Shown: positions 1 through 21,225, numbered from the stretch's first letter. The stretch is DNA of 64,000 nt from Dactylosporangium roseum (GCF_025264685.1 NZ_CP073721.1:2967001-3031000); one strand, 5' to 3'. Notes: a model not told the origin generated them from the sequence alone. Program-made: numbers and translations.

Positions 1-309
1 TTCACCTACCCGTCGCCGGCGGCCATCGCCGAGCACCTGCGCGAGCTGCTGGTACCGGCCGAGGCGGACCCGTCGGCTCCCGTCTTCGGCGAGGTGGACA
101 AGCTGGAGGCGGTGATCGAGAAGTTCGCGCCGGAGGGCGACACCCGCGTCCGGCTGGCGAAGCGCATCGAGACCCTGCTGTGGCGGCTCAGCGAATCCGG
201 TGACGCCGTCACCACGGCCGACGGCGGCGGCCTGGAGTCGGCGTCCGACGACGAAATGTTCGCGTTCATAGACCGGGAACTCGGCACTCCCGACGGCGAT
301 GGGTCGTGA
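1..309 (+). CDS. Modular PKS, C-terminal fragment (end of ACP and docking domain)
   Basis: This is the 3' end of a PKS gene that begins outside the window; the reading frame is open from base 1 to the TGA at 307-309. The first residues ([17 protein letters not shown]) are the last helix of an acyl carrier protein. The remaining 80 or so residues form a C-terminal docking region with the acidic ending [14 protein letters not shown] that is usual in actinomycete PKS subunits. The stop overlaps the start of the next PKS by one base (TGATG), so the two are probably translationally coupled. Nothing can be said about its extension chemistry. Confidence 0.93.
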   Translation, partial: FTYPSPAAIAEHLRELLVPAEADPSAPVFGEVDKLEAVIEKFAPEGDTRVRLAKRIETLLWRLSESGDAVTTADGGGLESASDDEMFAFIDRELGTPDGDGS

Positions 310-3300
310 TGTCCACAGAAGACAAGCTCCGCGAATACCTCCGGCGCGTCACCACGGACCTCGGCCGGACGCGCCAGCGGCTGCATGAGGTAGAGGAGCG
401 GTCGCGCGAGCCGCTGGCGGTGGTGGGCATGGCCTGCCGCCTCCCGGGCGGGGTCAGCTCTCCGGAAGGCTTGTGGGAGCTGGTGTCCGCGGGGCGGGAC
501 GCGATCAGCCCGTTCCCGACCGACCGCGGCTGGGACCTGGACCGGCTGTTCCACGCGGACTCCGCCCATTCCGGGACCAGCTACGTGCGGCACGGCGGGT
601 TCCTCGACGACGCCGCCGGGTTCGACGCCGGGTTCTTCGGGATCAGCCCCCGCGAGGCCCTGGCCATGGAGCCGCAGCAGCGCGTGCTGCTGGAAACCGC
701 GTGGGACCTGCTCGAAGCGGCCAGGATCGACCCCACCTCCCTGCGCGGCACGGCGACGGGGGTCTTTGCCGGCATCTCGAGCCAGGACTACCACGCGGGC
801 GCCGGCACCTCCGACGAGGTGGAGGGCTACGTCGCCACGGGCAGCCTGGCCAGCGTCATCTCCGGCCGGGTCGCCTACACCCTCGGCCTGCAGGGCCCGG
901 CGGTGACCGTGGACACGGCGTGCTCCTCGTCGCTGGTTGCCATCCACCTGGCCCGCAGCGCCCTGCTACGCAACGAATGCGAGCTGGCGCTGGCCGGCGG
1001 CGTCACCGTGCTGGCGACCCCGGGCGCGTTCGTGGAGTTCTCGCGGCAGCGCGGGCTGGCGCCGGACGGCCGCTGCAAGGCGTTCGCGGCCGCGGCCGAC
1101 GGTACGGGCTTCTCCGAAGGCGTCGGCCTCGTGCTGTTGGAGCGGCTGTCGGACGCGCGGCGCAACGGTCACCGGGTGCTGGCGCTGATCAGGGGCAGCG
1201 CGGTCAACCAGGACGGCGCGAGCAACGGGCTGACCGCTCCCAGCGACACGGCGCAGCGGCGGGTGATCCACCAGGCCCTCGAGGACGCCCGCGTCAGGGC
1301 CTCGGAGGTGGATGTGGTGGAGGCGCACGGCACGGGGACGACGCTGGGTGACCCGATCGAGGCGCAGGCGCTGCTGAGTACCTACGGCAAGGACCGTCCG
1401 CCCGAGCGTCCACTGTGGATCGGCTCGGTGAAGTCGAACATCGGGCATACGCAGGCGGCCGCGGGCGTCGCCGGGGTGATCAAGATGGTGATGGCGATGC
1501 GGCACGGTGTGGTGCCGGTCTCGCTGCACATCGACGAGCCGTCACCGCATGTGGATTGGGCCTCGGGGCAGGTACGGCCGCTGGTGCGGTCCGTTCCGTG
1601 GCCCGCGACGGATCGGCCGCGCCGAGCCGGGGTGTCGTCGTTCGGTATTTCCGGTACGAACGTGCACCTGATCGTGGAGGAGGCCCCCAAGCCGGAGCCC
1701 GCACCGGCGGTCGAGGCGGGGCCGGTGCCTTGGGTGGTGTCGGCGCGCAGCGAAGCAGCGTTGCGGGCGCGGGTACGGCAGCTCGCCGAGCACGTGGCGG
1801 CACACCCCGAGTCGACGGCGGCCGAGGTGGGCTGGTCGCTCATCACCACCCGCCCGATGTTCGAGCACCGGGCGGTGGTCGTGGGTGACGCGGCCCTGTC
1901 GGCGCTGGCCCGGGGTGAAGCACACCCGGACGTGGTGACGGGACAGGCGAACCTCGGCGGTCCCGGCCCCGTCCTGGTGTTTCCCGGCCAGGGGTCGCAA
2001 TGGCCCGGGATGGGCGCCCGGCTCCTGACCGACTCCCCGGTCTTCGCCGCCCGCGTCGCCGAATGCGAACAAGCCCTTGCCCCGTATGTGGATTGGTCCC
2101 TCACCGGCGTCCTGCGCGGCGACGGCGCCGAGCTGAGCCGGGTCGACGTGGTGCAGCCGGCGCTGTGGGCGGTGATGGTCTCCCTGGCCGCCGTCTGGGA
2201 GCACCACGGGGTCCGGCCCGCCGCGGTGATCGGGCACTCCCAGGGTGAGATCGCCGCCGCGTGCGTGGCGGGTGCGCTGTCCCTTCAGGACGCCGCGAAG
2301 GTCGTGGCGCTGCGCAGCCGGGCGCTGCGGGCCCTGTCCGGCCACGGCGCCATGGCCTCCGTGCTGTCGGACGAGGGGCAGGCCGCCCGATTGCTGGCCG
2401 GCACCGAGGGCGTGACCATCGCGGCGGTCAACAGCCCGTCGGCGGTGGTCGTCTCGGGTCCGCCTGCCGAGGTCTCCGCGTTCGCGGCCGCCGCCGAGCG
2501 GCAAGGACTGCGGGCCCGCGTGATCGACGTGGACTACGCCTCCCACGGCCCCCAGATCGACCGGCTCACCGGCGAGATCACCGACGCCCTGGCCGGGATC
2601 ACACCTCGGGCGGCGCGACCGGTGTTCTACTCCACCGTCACCGCCGCGCCGCAGGACACCACCACCCTCGACGCCGGTTACTGGGTGCGCAACCTGCGCC
2701 AGCCGGTCCGCTTCGCCGACACGGTCAGCGCCCTGCTCGCCGCCGGTCACCGCACGTTCATCGAGGTCGGCCCCCATCCCGTGCTCACCCCGGCCGTCGA
2801 GGAGTGCGCCGATCACGCCGGCACCGCAGCCGCCGTCATTCCCACCCTGCGCCGCGACCACGACGACTGGGCCCAGCTCACCGGCGCCCTCGCCCGGGCC
2901 TACACCGCCGGGGTCCGCGTCAACTGGATCCCCTGCTTCCCGGACGATCCCCCGCCCCGCACCGTCGACCTGCCCACCTACCCGTTCGAGCACCAGCGGT
3001 ACTGGTTGGCGGACGTCTCGAAGGCGCCCGTGGCGGCCGGATCGCCGGACGAGACGGAAGCGCACTTCTGGGCGGCCGTCGAGCACGGGGATGTGGACGA
3101 GGTCGCCGGGACGCTCGGCATCACCGAAGCCGGCGACGACAAGGCTTCGCTCGACGCGCTCGTCCCCGTTCTGTCCCGGTGGCGGCGCGAGCGCCGGCAA
3201 CGATCCACGATCGACTCCTTCCGCTACCGCATCGAGTGGCAGCCGATCGCGGCCGGGTCCCCGTCCGGCACCGGCACGCCCGACGGATCCTGGCTCGTCG

Positions 3301-5105
3301 TCCGCCCGCGTGGCGTCGCCGAAGACTGGGCGCAGGCGTGCGCGGCCGCGCTGGAGGCGAACGGCTCCCGGGTACACCACCTCGACATGGACCCGCTCAC
3401 CGAGCGGGCCGACCTCACCGTGGCCCTGCGGGACTGGGCCGCCACGGCCGGCCCGCCGGCGGCGCGGGTGCTCTCGCTGCTCGCCCTCGACGAAGGCGAA
3501 CCGGGTAGCGGTGACTATCCCGGGCTCGCGGGCAGCCTGACGCTCCTGCAGGCCGTGGCCGACGCCGGGACCGGGACGCCGCTGTGGGTGCTGACCCGCG
3601 GCGCGGTCTCGGCGGGCGGCGACGACGGCCCCGAGCGTCCCGCCCAGGCACAGGTGTGGGGGCTCGGCCGGGCGGCGACCTTCGAGCATCCCGCGCTCTG
3701 GGGCGGCCTGGTGGACCTGCCGGCCACGCCGCAGGACCTCGACCCGGTGCGGCTGCGCGACGCGCTCGACCGCGAGGACGGCGAGGACGAGCTGGCGTTG
3801 CGCCCGGCCGGTGTCTTCGGGCGCCGGCTGGTCCCAGACCTGCTCGGTGCCGACCAGCCGCGCCGCGACTGGCGCCCGCGCGGTTCCGTGCTCGTCACCG
3901 GCGGATCGGGCGGCCCGGTCCGGTGGGTCGCCCAATGGCTGGCGGAGCAGGGCGCGGAGCGCGTACTGGTCCTCGCCTCCGCCGGAGTGCCCGCGGCCGA
4001 GCTTCCGCCGGGCGTCACTGTCGTTGAGTCGGTCGACCCCGACGAACGCATCGGGACACTCGTGTACGCCGGACCGTCCGCCGGCTTGGCGCCGCTCGCC
4101 GAGTCGACCCCGGCGACGCTGGCCGAGACGATTCGTGCGAGCCTCGACGGCGTCCGCGATCTGGAACCCGGCGGTACCGTCGTCTATTTGACGTCGGTCG
4201 CCGGCGTCTGGGGCGGCCGGGATCACGGTGCGTTCGCGGCCGCGAGCGCCTATCTCGACGCGCTGGCCGAGCGGCAGCGGGCCGCCGGCGTGCACGCCGT
4301 CTCGGTGGCCATGAGCCTGTGGGACGTGCCGGACGACCGGGCCCGTCCGGACCTCGAGAACGGACGGCGGCAGGGGCTGGTACCTCTCGAACCCGGGCTG
4401 GCGTTCGCCGCGCTGCACCAGGTGCTGCAACGGGACGACCCGTCCGTCGTCATCGCCGACGTCGATTGGCAGCGGTTCGTGCCGCTGGTCACCCTGGCCC
4501 GGCGGACCCGGCTGTTCGACCGGATACCCGCGGCCGCGGCGACGACGCAAACCGAGTCGGCGGGCGACGACGCCGCCACCACGACCGAGGCGCTACGGCG
4601 GGAGCTCGCGGCACGACCTCCGGCCGAGCGCTACGACGTACTGCTGACGCTCGTGCGCTCGCACGTGGCAACCGTGCTGCGGTACGCGGGCGCGGACGAG
4701 GTGGACCCTCGGCGCCCGTTCACGGACCTGGGCTTCGACTCGCTGACCGCCGTCGAGCTGCGCAACCGCCTGCGCGCCGCGACCGGGCTGCCGCTGCCGT
4801 CGACGCTGGTGTTCGACCGTCCCCGGCCGGAGGCCCTGGCCGCGTGGCTGCTCGACGAGGTGCTGCCGGCGGACGCCGGGGCGGCCGCACCGGCCCTGGG
4901 CCGCCTGGACGAGCTCGAGGCGGCGCTGGCTTTCCTGCCGCCGGAGGAGGCACGACGCTGCGGTCTGGTCGACCGGCTGCAAACGCTGCTGTGGAAATAC
5001 GCGGACGCCTCCGCCGGCCCCGACCAGGCTGAGGACGGGACGGACCTGGCGGGGGCGACCGCTGACGAGATGTTCACGCTGCTCGACCGCGAACTGGGCG
5101 CCTGA
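309..5105 (+). CDS. Type I PKS, one module: KS-AT(methylmalonyl)-inactive KR-ACP
   Basis: A single-module extender of 1,598 residues. Order: N-terminal docking helix (1-33), KS (about 36-460, with DTACSSS, HGTGT and GHTQAAAG motifs), AT (about 555-870), KR structural and catalytic parts (about 930-1420), ACP (GFDSL near 1475) and a C-terminal docking domain. The AT has GHSQGE and YASH, the usual methylmalonyl signature. The KR looks dead: the nucleotide motif has degenerated to TGGSGGPV, the catalytic Tyr is Phe in HGAFAAAS, and the core is shortened. The module should therefore leave a beta-keto group. The ATG at 309 is preferred over the GTG at 306 because it overlaps the upstream stop. The gene ends back to back with a convergent gene at 5106, leaving no room for a terminator. 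Confidence 0.95.
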   Translation: MSTEDKLREYLRRVTTDLGRTRQRLHEVEERSREPLAVVGMACRLPGGVSSPEGLWELVSAGRDAISPFPTDRGWDLDRLFHADSAHSGTSYVRHGGFLDDAAGFDAGFFGISPREALAMEPQQRVLLETAWDLLEAARIDPTSLRGTATGVFAGISSQDYHAGAGTSDEVEGYVATGSLASVISGRVAYTLGLQGPAVTVDTACSSSLVAIHLARSALLRNECELALAGGVTVLATPGAFVEFSRQRGLAPDGRCKAFAAAADGTGFSEGVGLVLLERLSDARRNGHRVLALIRGSAVNQDGASNGLTAPSDTAQRRVIHQALEDARVRASEVDVVEAHGTGTTLGDPIEAQALLSTYGKDRPPERPLWIGSVKSNIGHTQAAAGVAGVIKMVMAMRHGVVPVSLHIDEPSPHVDWASGQVRPLVRSVPWPATDRPRRAGVSSFGISGTNVHLIVEEAPKPEPAPAVEAGPVPWVVSARSEAALRARVRQLAEHVAAHPESTAAEVGWSLITTRPMFEHRAVVVGDAALSALARGEAHPDVVTGQANLGGPGPVLVFPGQGSQWPGMGARLLTDSPVFAARVAECEQALAPYVDWSLTGVLRGDGAELSRVDVVQPALWAVMVSLAAVWEHHGVRPAAVIGHSQGEIAAACVAGALSLQDAAKVVALRSRALRALSGHGAMASVLSDEGQAARLLAGTEGVTIAAVNSPSAVVVSGPPAEVSAFAAAAERQGLRARVIDVDYASHGPQIDRLTGEITDALAGITPRAARPVFYSTVTAAPQDTTTLDAGYWVRNLRQPVRFADTVSALLAAGHRTFIEVGPHPVLTPAVEECADHAGTAAAVIPTLRRDHDDWAQLTGALARAYTAGVRVNWIPCFPDDPPPRTVDLPTYPFEHQRYWLADVSKAPVAAGSPDETEAHFWAAVEHGDVDEVAGTLGITEAGDDKASLDALVPVLSRWRRERRQRSTIDSFRYRIEWQPIAAGSPSGTGTPDGSWLVVRPRGVAEDWAQACAAALEANGSRVHHLDMDPLTERADLTVALRDWAATAGPPAARVLSLLALDEGEPGSGDYPGLAGSLTLLQAVADAGTGTPLWVLTRGAVSAGGDDGPERPAQAQVWGLGRAATFEHPALWGGLVDLPATPQDLDPVRLRDALDREDGEDELALRPAGVFGRRLVPDLLGADQPRRDWRPRGSVLVTGGSGGPVRWVAQWLAEQGAERVLVLASAGVPAAELPPGVTVVESVDPDERIGTLVYAGPSAGLAPLAESTPATLAETIRASLDGVRDLEPGGTVVYLTSVAGVWGGRDHGAFAAASAYLDALAERQRAAGVHAVSVAMSLWDVPDDRARPDLENGRRQGLVPLEPGLAFAALHQVLQRDDPSVVIADVDWQRFVPLVTLARRTRLFDRIPAAAATTQTESAGDDAATTTEALRRELAARPPAERYDVLLTLVRSHVATVLRYAGADEVDPRRPFTDLGFDSLTAVELRNRLRAATGLPLPSTLVFDRPRPEALAAWLLDEVLPADAGAAAPALGRLDELEAALAFLPPEEARRCGLVDRLQTLLWKYADASAGPDQAEDGTDLAGATADEMFTLLDRELGA

Positions 5106-5516
5106 TCACACGGCGACGGCCCGCATTGGCCCGGCCGGCGACTCGCCCACGGTCAGATCGGTCATTCCCCAGAACGCCCGGACGTGGAAGCCCAGGCCCT
5201 CCTCGTTGAACTCCACGACGCCGATGATGTGCAGCTTCATCACCGTCGGGCTGCGCAGGACCACCTTGCTGGACGTGACGACGAACCGGTCACACATGGA
5301 CGTGACCGACACCTGCGGGGTCTCGTGGACCTGGTGCTCGACGGACATGACCAGGTGCCTGCGAAGCGCCTCCTTGCCGATGGTCGGTGTACCTCCGACC
5401 GGATCCTCGAAGACCACGTCGTCGGTGAACAGGGCGAGGACGCCTTCCACGTCCCCTTCGTTCAACCGCTGGGCATACTGCACGGATGTCGCCTTGCGAA
5501 AGGCCTCGTCGAGCAT
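5106..5516 (-). CDS. SnoaL-fold protein, putative polyether epoxide hydrolase/cyclase (MonBI/MonBII-like)
   Basis: A 136-residue single-domain protein of the SnoaL/ketosteroid-isomerase fold. In polyether pathways (MonBI/BII, the Lsd19 domains) proteins of this size and pattern open epoxides and close ether rings. It has the expected acid pair: Asp38 in FEDPVG and Glu65 in VHETPQ, the same numbers I recall for Lsd19. It ends with the family-like RAFWGMTDLTV stretch. The start is the ATG at 5516, five bases after GGAGG; the GTG six bases earlier overlaps that ribosome site. It is the last gene of the minus-strand operon behind two PKS genes and the related gene at 5538-5990. A plain SnoaL-like cyclase for another reaction remains possible, but the flavin epoxidase at 28665 supports the polyether reading. 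Confidence 0.82.
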   Translation of the reverse strand: MLDEAFRKATSVQYAQRLNEGDVEGVLALFTDDVVFEDPVGGTPTIGKEALRRHLVMSVEHQVHETPQVSVTSMCDRFVVTSSKVVLRSPTVMKLHIIGVVEFNEEGLGFHVRAFWGMTDLTVGESPAGPMRAVAV

Positions 5517-5537
5517 GAGCACCTCCGGAACGAAACG

Positions 5538-5971
5538 TCAGCCGGTCACGTCGATGTCGGACCTTCCCCAGAACGTCTGCGCCTCACGGATGAGACCGGC
5601 CCCGTCCACCCGCAGCAGCCGCATGTAGGTGAGCCGGAGCCCCTTGCCCGCGGGGTCGGCCGGCGGCACCAGCCAGCCCCGTCCGGCGAAGACCGGGCCG
5701 AGGGGGAAGTAGTCCATGACTGCGCTGATCGGAATGAGGGTGTGCGCGCCGTCCTGCCCGGCGACCGGCTCGCCGGGAATCTCCCGCAGGTTCCCGGCGA
5801 CGGATCGCTCGAAGTGGGCGCGCAGGGCCTCCCGGCCGGTCTGCGGTTCCCAGCCGACCGGATCGGCGAAGGCGACGTCGTCGCCGTACAACTCGAGGAT
5901 CGCGGCCACGTCCCCGGCGTTCACGCGACGGCAGTGCTCCAGCGCCAGCCGTTTGCGGTCGCGCTCACTGG

Positions 5972-5990
<19 letters not shown>
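5538..5990 (-). CDS. SnoaL-fold protein, putative polyether epoxide hydrolase/cyclase, second copy
   Basis: A 150-residue relative of the preceding entry, closest in pattern to MonB and Lsd19 proteins: EHCRRVNAGDV near the N-terminus, Asp43 in FADPVG, Glu70 in NLREIPGEP, and a C-terminal LIREAQTFWGRSDI. The Asp-to-Glu spacing is 27 residues in both copies. The start is read as TTG at 5990 because GGAGGA lies just upstream and there is no other in-frame start; it overlaps the end of the upstream PKS by 19 bases, suggesting coupled translation. Two such proteins may handle successive epoxides, as MonBI and MonBII do together. Which ring each would close cannot be seen. Confidence 0.83.
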
Positions 5991-16156
<10,166 letters not shown>

Positions 16157-16185
16157 GCGGCCGGGCTCCCTCCAGGTGCGCGCGG

Positions 16186-19100
16186 TCAGGACTTACCGAA
16201 CTCTTCGGATATGAGGGCGAACATGTCGTCCGCCGTGGCGGTCTCCAGGTCGCGGCCGTTCGCGGCCGGGCCGTCGCTCCAACTGGTCGCCAGGGACCGC
16301 ATCCGCACGGCGATCCGCCGGCGCGCGGCGGCATCCACCTGACCCGAGGCGCTCGCCGCCGCCCACTTGGCGAGCTCGGCGAGGATGGTGCCTTCGGTTG
16401 GCGTGCCGTGGCCCTCGAGCCGGGTGTGCAGGTAGTCGGCGAGTTCCTGGGGGGTCGGCCGATCGAAGACGACGGTGGTCGGCAGGTGGAGTCCCGTGCT
16501 GGCGTTGAGCTGGTTGCGCAGTTGGACGGCGGTGAGGGAGTCGAAGCCCAACTCCTGGAACGGCTTGTGCGCGGGAACCGTGGCGGGAGACGGCAGGCCG
16601 AGGGTGGCGGCCGCCTGGGTCTGCACGTGCCGCAGAAGGATCTGGTTGCGCTGGGCGGCCGTGGCTCCGGCGAGCTCCGCGACGAGGGGGGCGACCGCGG
16701 CCTTGTCGGCGGCGGCGGACCGGCTGTTCTCCGGGAGGTCGGCGAGCAGGGGGGAGGTTCGAGCGGCGGTGAACGTGGGGATGAACCGCGCCCAGTCGAT
16801 GCTGGCGATGGTGAGCGCGGTGGTGCCGGCGGCGATCGCCTGATGCAGCCCCCTGATGGCCAGGTCGGGCTGGATCGGATGGACGCCGAAACGGGCGAGG
16901 AACGCCGTGGCGGCCTCGTCCGCGACCATGCCTGCATCGCCCCAGAGTCCCCAGGCGAGGGAGGTGGCGGGTTGGTGGTCGTGGTGGCGGTGGTGGGCGA
17001 GGGCGTCGAGGTAGTGGTTGGCCGCGGCGTAGGCGCTTTGCTGGCCGCTGCCCCAGGTGGCGGCGCCGGAGGAGAACAGCAGGAAGGTCGTCACCGGGTG
17101 GTGCCGGGCCAGCTCGTGCAGGTGGGCGGCGGCGTGCGACTTGGGGCGCAGGACGTTGTCGAGTTCGGCGGAGGTGAGCTTGGTGATGGGGAGGTAGTTC
17201 AGCACGCCGGCCGCGTGGAAGATCGTGGACAGCGGTTTGTCCGCGGGGATCTGGCCGAGGGCTTGTTCGAGCCGGGGGCGGTCGGCGACGTCGCAGGCGA
17301 TGACGGTGACCTGGGAGCCGAGGGCCTTGAGCTCCTGCGTCAGCTTGTCCACGCCGGGAGCTTCGGGCCCGCGGCGGCTGAGCAGCAGCAGGTGGGGTGC
17401 GCCGTTGCTGGCCAGCCAGCGGGCGAGGCGTGCGCCGATGCCGCCGGTACCGCCGGTGATGAGGGTGGTCCCGGTGGGGTGCCATTCGCCGGTGGTGGCC
17501 GGTGGCGCGTGGCGCATGCGGCGGGCGAAGACACCGGTGGAACGAACGGCGGTCTGGTCCTCCGCCAGGCCGGGGCTGAGGACGGCGGCGACGCGGGCGG
17601 CCGTCTGGTGGTCGATGTGGAGGGGTAGGTCGATGAGTCCGCCCCAGAGTTTGGGGTGTTCGAGGGCGGCGACGCGGCCGAGGCCCCAGATCTGGGCCTG
17701 GGTGGGGTGGGGTAGGGGTTCGGCGTTGGTGGTGGCGACGGCGCCCTGGGTGAGGCACCACAGGGGTGTGGTGGTGTTGGTGTCGGTCATGGCCTGGACG
17801 AGGGCCAAGGTGGCGGACAGCCCGGCGGGTACGGCCGGGAACTCCGGGTGGGGCGTTTCGTCGAGGCCGAGCAGGCTGAGCACTCCCACCGGTTCGGTCC
17901 CGGCCAGGAGAGCGGTGAGGGTTTCCCGAGTGGCCCGGGGCGCGTCCACGACCGCACGGACCACCGTGGCTCCGTGCGCCGCAAGCGCGTCGACGGCCGC
18001 GTCGACCGTCGGACCGTCGCAGAGCGCCTGCGGCATCAGCAGCAGCCACGGGCCGGAGGGCACCGCGGGTGCGGGGACCTGGACGCTCTTCCAGGCGACC
18101 TCGTACCGGTAGGAGGCAAGCGCCGACTGCTCGCGGTGGTTGTGCCGCCACGCCGACAGCGCCGGCAGCGCCGGGCCGACCGCCGCCACGGCGTCCTGGC
18201 CGTCGAGGCCGAGCAGGTCGGTCAGCGTGCCGATGTCGCCGTCCTCGATCGCCCGCCACAGCCGCGCCTCGGCCTCGTCAGGTGCCCGGCCCGCGCCGGC
18301 GGCGGGGGTCGCCCGATCCACCCAGTAGCGCTGACGCTGGAAGGGGTACGTGGGCAGGTCGACGGTGCGGGGCGGCGGGTCGGCGGGGAACCAGCGGGTC
18401 CAGTCAATGTGGAGGCCGGTGCCGTAGGCGTGCGCGAGCGCCCGCGTGAGCTGGGCCTGGTCGTCGTGGTCGCGGCGCAGGGTGCCGATCGTGGTGGCCG
18501 CGGCGCCGGTGCGCTCGGCGCACTCCGCGACGGCGGGGGTGAGCACGGGGTGCGGGCTGACCTCGATGAAGACCTGGTGGCCGGCGTTGAGCAGGGCGTC
18601 GACGGTGTCGGCGAAGCGGACCGGCTGGCGCAGGTTGCGGATCCAATAGGCGGTGTCGAGGGTGGTGGTGTCGGTCCGCCCGCCCGTCACGGTGGAGTAG
18701 AACGGCACCGTCGCGGCCGTGGGGACGATGCCCGCCAGTACCGTCGTGAGTTCCGCGGTGATCTGGTCGATCTGGGGGCCGTGGGAGGCGTAGTCCACGT
18801 CGATGAGTCGGGCCCGGACCCCCTTGTCCTGTGCGGCGGCCACGACGGCGGCCACCTGCTCGGGTGGTCCGCAGATCACCGTCGCGGCCGGGCTGTTGAC
18901 CGCGCCGACCGCCACGTCGCCGGCCGGCCGGGTGAGCTGGCGCGCCTCCGCCTCGCCGACCAGGAGCGACGCCATGGCGCCGTGTCCGGCCAGTTGCCGT
19001 AGGGCTTTGCTGCGCAGGGCTACGACTTTGGCGGCGTCGTCGAGGGTGAGGGCGCCGGCGACGCAGGCGGCGGCGATTTCGCCTTGGGAGTGGCCGATGA

Positions 19101-21033
19101 CGGCGGCGGGGGTGACGCCGTGGTGCTGCCAGACGGCGGCGAGGGAGACCATGATGGCCCAGAGGGCGGGTTGTACGACGTCGACCCGGGTCAGTTCGGT
19201 GCCGTCGCCGCGCAGCATGTCGGTCAGTGACCAGTCGACGTAGGGGCTCAGGGCTTGTTCGCAGTCGTTGATCCGGGCCGCGAAGACGGGGGAGTCCTCC
19301 AGCAGTCGGGCGCCCATCCCGGCCCATTGCGATCCCTGGCCGGGGAACACCAGGACGGGGCCGGGACCGGCCGGGTGCGCCTGCCCCGTCACCACGTCCG
19401 GATGTGCCTCACCCCGGGCCAGCGCTGGCAGAGCCGCGTAGGGGTCCTGACCTAGGATCACCGCCCGGTGTTCGAACGCCGGGCGGGTGGTGATCAGCGA
19501 CCAGCCCACCTCCGCCGCGGACGGTCCGCGGTCCGCCAGCTCCCGTAGCCTGCCGGCCTGGGCCCGCAACGCTGCGGCGCTGCGCGCCGACAGCACCCAC
19601 GGCACCGGGCCGGCCTGACCCGCCGGCGCGGGCGCGGGTTCGGCCGCGGGGGCCTCCTCCACGATCAGGTGCGCGTTCGTACCGGAGAAGCCGAACGACG
19701 ACACGCCCGCCCGGCGTGGCCGGTCACCGCGCGGCCACGCCCGTGCCTGGGCCAGCAGCGACACCGCACCGGCGGACCAGTCCACGTGCGTGCTGGGTTC
19801 GTCGAGGTGCAGCGAGGCCGGCAGGGTCTCGTGCCGCAACGCCAGCACCATCTTGATCACCCCGGCGACGCCGGCGGTCATCTGGGTGTGGCCGATGTTG
19901 GACTTGACCGAGCCCAGCCACAGCGGCGCGTCGCCGGGGCGGTCCTGCCCGTAGGTGGCCAGCAGGGCCTGGGCCTCGATCGGGTCGCCCAGCGTGGTGC
20001 CGGTGCCGTGTGCCTCCACGGCGTCCACATCGGACGCCGACAGGCGCGCGTTGGCCAGCGCCTGCCGGATCACCCGCTGCTGCGCGGGACCGCTGGGTGC
20101 GGTGAGCCCGTTGCTGGCGCCGTCCTGGTTGACCGCGGAGCCGCGGATCACCGCCAGCACCCGACGGCCGTGGCGCCGGGCGTCGGACAGGCGCTCAAGC
20201 AGCAGTATCCCCGCACCTTCCGCCAGCGTCATGCCATCGGCCTTCGCCGAGAACGCTTTTGAGCGGCCGTCGGGCGCCAGCGCCCGCATCTCGCTGAAGC
20301 CGATGAGGGCGGCCGGCGACGACATGACGTGCACGGCACCGGCGAGCGCCAGCGTCGACTCGCCCCGCCGCAGCGACTCGCAGGCGGCGTGGATGGCGAC
20401 CAAGGAGGACGAGCATGCGGTGGCGATCGTGAGCGCGGGGCCCTCCAGGCCGAGCGTGTAGGAGACGCGGCCGGAGGTGACGCTGGCGGCGTTGCCGATG
20501 GTGAAGTAGCCCGCCGTGCCCTCGGGGACCTCCGCGTCGCTCAGGCAGTAGTCGAAGCCGTCGCAGCCGAGGAACACGCCGACCGGGGCGGATCGCAGGG
20601 ATTGGGGATCGATGCCCGCGCGCTCGATGGCCTCCCAGGAGGTCTCCAAGGCGAGCCGCTGCTGCGGGGCCATGCCGAGGGCTTCGGCCGGACCGATGCC
20701 GAAGAAGGCGGCGTCGAACTCCCCGGCGTCCTGGACGAAGCCGCCCGCGCGGACGTACGCGGTGCCCGGATGCTCCGGGTCCGGATGGTAGATCGCGTCC
20801 AGGTCCCAGCCGCGGTCCTCGGGCAGCGCGGTGATCGCGTCCCGGCCCTGCGCCACCAGATCCCACAGGTCCTCGGGGGAGTTCACGCCGCCGGGCAGGC
20901 GGCAGGCCATGCCGACGATCGCGATCGGCTCCCGCGCGGTCGACTCGGCGTCTCTGACGCGGCGCTGGGCCCGGCGCAAGTCGGCGGTGACACGCTTCAG
21001 GTAATCGAGGAGTTTCGCTTCGTTGTCGGCCAT
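16186..21033 (-). CDS. Type I PKS, one module: KS-AT(methylmalonyl)-KR-ACP
   Basis: A 1,615-residue single-module subunit and the first gene of the minus-strand operon. Domains: docking helix (1-33), KS (about 35-460, Cys near 206 in the slightly unusual context TIATACSSS), AT (GQGSQ near 562, GHSQGE near 646, YASH near 748, so methylmalonyl), KR (TGGTGGIG near 1191, Tyr near 1333, A-type with Trp eight residues before Tyr), ACP (GFDSL near 1497) and a C-terminal docking region. Large parts of the AT and KR are identical at DNA level to module 1 of the neighbouring PKS. The intact KR predicts a hydroxyl at this position. Its own ribosome site is weak; the promoter region at 21034-21225 carries two copies of the shared box. 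Confidence 0.95.
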   Translation of the reverse strand: MADNEAKLLDYLKRVTADLRRAQRRVRDAESTAREPIAIVGMACRLPGGVNSPEDLWDLVAQGRDAITALPEDRGWDLDAIYHPDPEHPGTAYVRAGGFVQDAGEFDAAFFGIGPAEALGMAPQQRLALETSWEAIERAGIDPQSLRSAPVGVFLGCDGFDYCLSDAEVPEGTAGYFTIGNAASVTSGRVSYTLGLEGPALTIATACSSSLVAIHAACESLRRGESTLALAGAVHVMSSPAALIGFSEMRALAPDGRSKAFSAKADGMTLAEGAGILLLERLSDARRHGRRVLAVIRGSAVNQDGASNGLTAPSGPAQQRVIRQALANARLSASDVDAVEAHGTGTTLGDPIEAQALLATYGQDRPGDAPLWLGSVKSNIGHTQMTAGVAGVIKMVLALRHETLPASLHLDEPSTHVDWSAGAVSLLAQARAWPRGDRPRRAGVSSFGFSGTNAHLIVEEAPAAEPAPAPAGQAGPVPWVLSARSAAALRAQAGRLRELADRGPSAAEVGWSLITTRPAFEHRAVILGQDPYAALPALARGEAHPDVVTGQAHPAGPGPVLVFPGQGSQWAGMGARLLEDSPVFAARINDCEQALSPYVDWSLTDMLRGDGTELTRVDVVQPALWAIMVSLAAVWQHHGVTPAAVIGHSQGEIAAACVAGALTLDDAAKVVALRSKALRQLAGHGAMASLLVGEAEARQLTRPAGDVAVGAVNSPAATVICGPPEQVAAVVAAAQDKGVRARLIDVDYASHGPQIDQITAELTTVLAGIVPTAATVPFYSTVTGGRTDTTTLDTAYWIRNLRQPVRFADTVDALLNAGHQVFIEVSPHPVLTPAVAECAERTGAAATTIGTLRRDHDDQAQLTRALAHAYGTGLHIDWTRWFPADPPPRTVDLPTYPFQRQRYWVDRATPAAGAGRAPDEAEARLWRAIEDGDIGTLTDLLGLDGQDAVAAVGPALPALSAWRHNHREQSALASYRYEVAWKSVQVPAPAVPSGPWLLLMPQALCDGPTVDAAVDALAAHGATVVRAVVDAPRATRETLTALLAGTEPVGVLSLLGLDETPHPEFPAVPAGLSATLALVQAMTDTNTTTPLWCLTQGAVATTNAEPLPHPTQAQIWGLGRVAALEHPKLWGGLIDLPLHIDHQTAARVAAVLSPGLAEDQTAVRSTGVFARRMRHAPPATTGEWHPTGTTLITGGTGGIGARLARWLASNGAPHLLLLSRRGPEAPGVDKLTQELKALGSQVTVIACDVADRPRLEQALGQIPADKPLSTIFHAAGVLNYLPITKLTSAELDNVLRPKSHAAAHLHELARHHPVTTFLLFSSGAATWGSGQQSAYAAANHYLDALAHHRHHDHQPATSLAWGLWGDAGMVADEAATAFLARFGVHPIQPDLAIRGLHQAIAAGTTALTIASIDWARFIPTFTAARTSPLLADLPENSRSAAADKAAVAPLVAELAGATAAQRNQILLRHVQTQAAATLGLPSPATVPAHKPFQELGFDSLTAVQLRNQLNASTGLHLPTTVVFDRPTPQELADYLHTRLEGHGTPTEGTILAELAKWAAASASGQVDAAARRRIAVRMRSLATSWSDGPAANGRDLETATADDMFALISEEFGKS
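17611..17970 (-). repeat. 360-base PKS segment identical to 12731-13090
   Basis: Partner of the repeat at 12731-13090, in the KR structural region of the one-module PKS. Identity ends at a G/T difference just after 17970. Confidence 0.85.
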
Positions 21034-21225
21034 CTGCGAGGCAGTCGCTCCTCTCCGTGTCCTGTCCGAGGCATCCGAGGCGCTGGCCCCGGGTCGGCTC
21101 GGCCGCCGGGGCGAGCGCCTGGTGGAAGCCTCACCAGGGCCGCTAAAGCACCCCTAACCCAAATGCGGCCGGCGGGGAAAGCGCGGTTTTAGCGCCCGGA
21201 AAGCGGGCGGCCCGACCATAGCGAC
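21034..21225. promoter_or_regulatory. Divergent promoter region with two copies of the shared box
   Basis: This 192-base gap separates the minus-strand PKS operon from the plus-strand P450 operon. Read toward the PKS (minus strand, 21160 to 21142) is GGGTTAGGGGTGCTTTAGC. Read toward the P450 (plus strand, 21174-21193) is GGGGAAAGCGCGGTTTTAGC. Both share the pattern G-rich start, then CTTTAGC or TTTTAGC, each pointing at its gene. The same pattern occurs before other operons of the window. The binding protein is not known; a pathway-specific regulator encoded elsewhere is the simplest guess. Confidence 0.6.

Noticed and set aside
1542..4550. A roughly 1,000-codon open frame on the minus strand inside the PKS at 309, and many similar antisense frames elsewhere
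   Set aside because: They mirror PKS codons in very GC-rich DNA, where antisense frames lack stops. Their composition is Arg/Gly/Pro-rich low complexity, without domains or ribosome sites.
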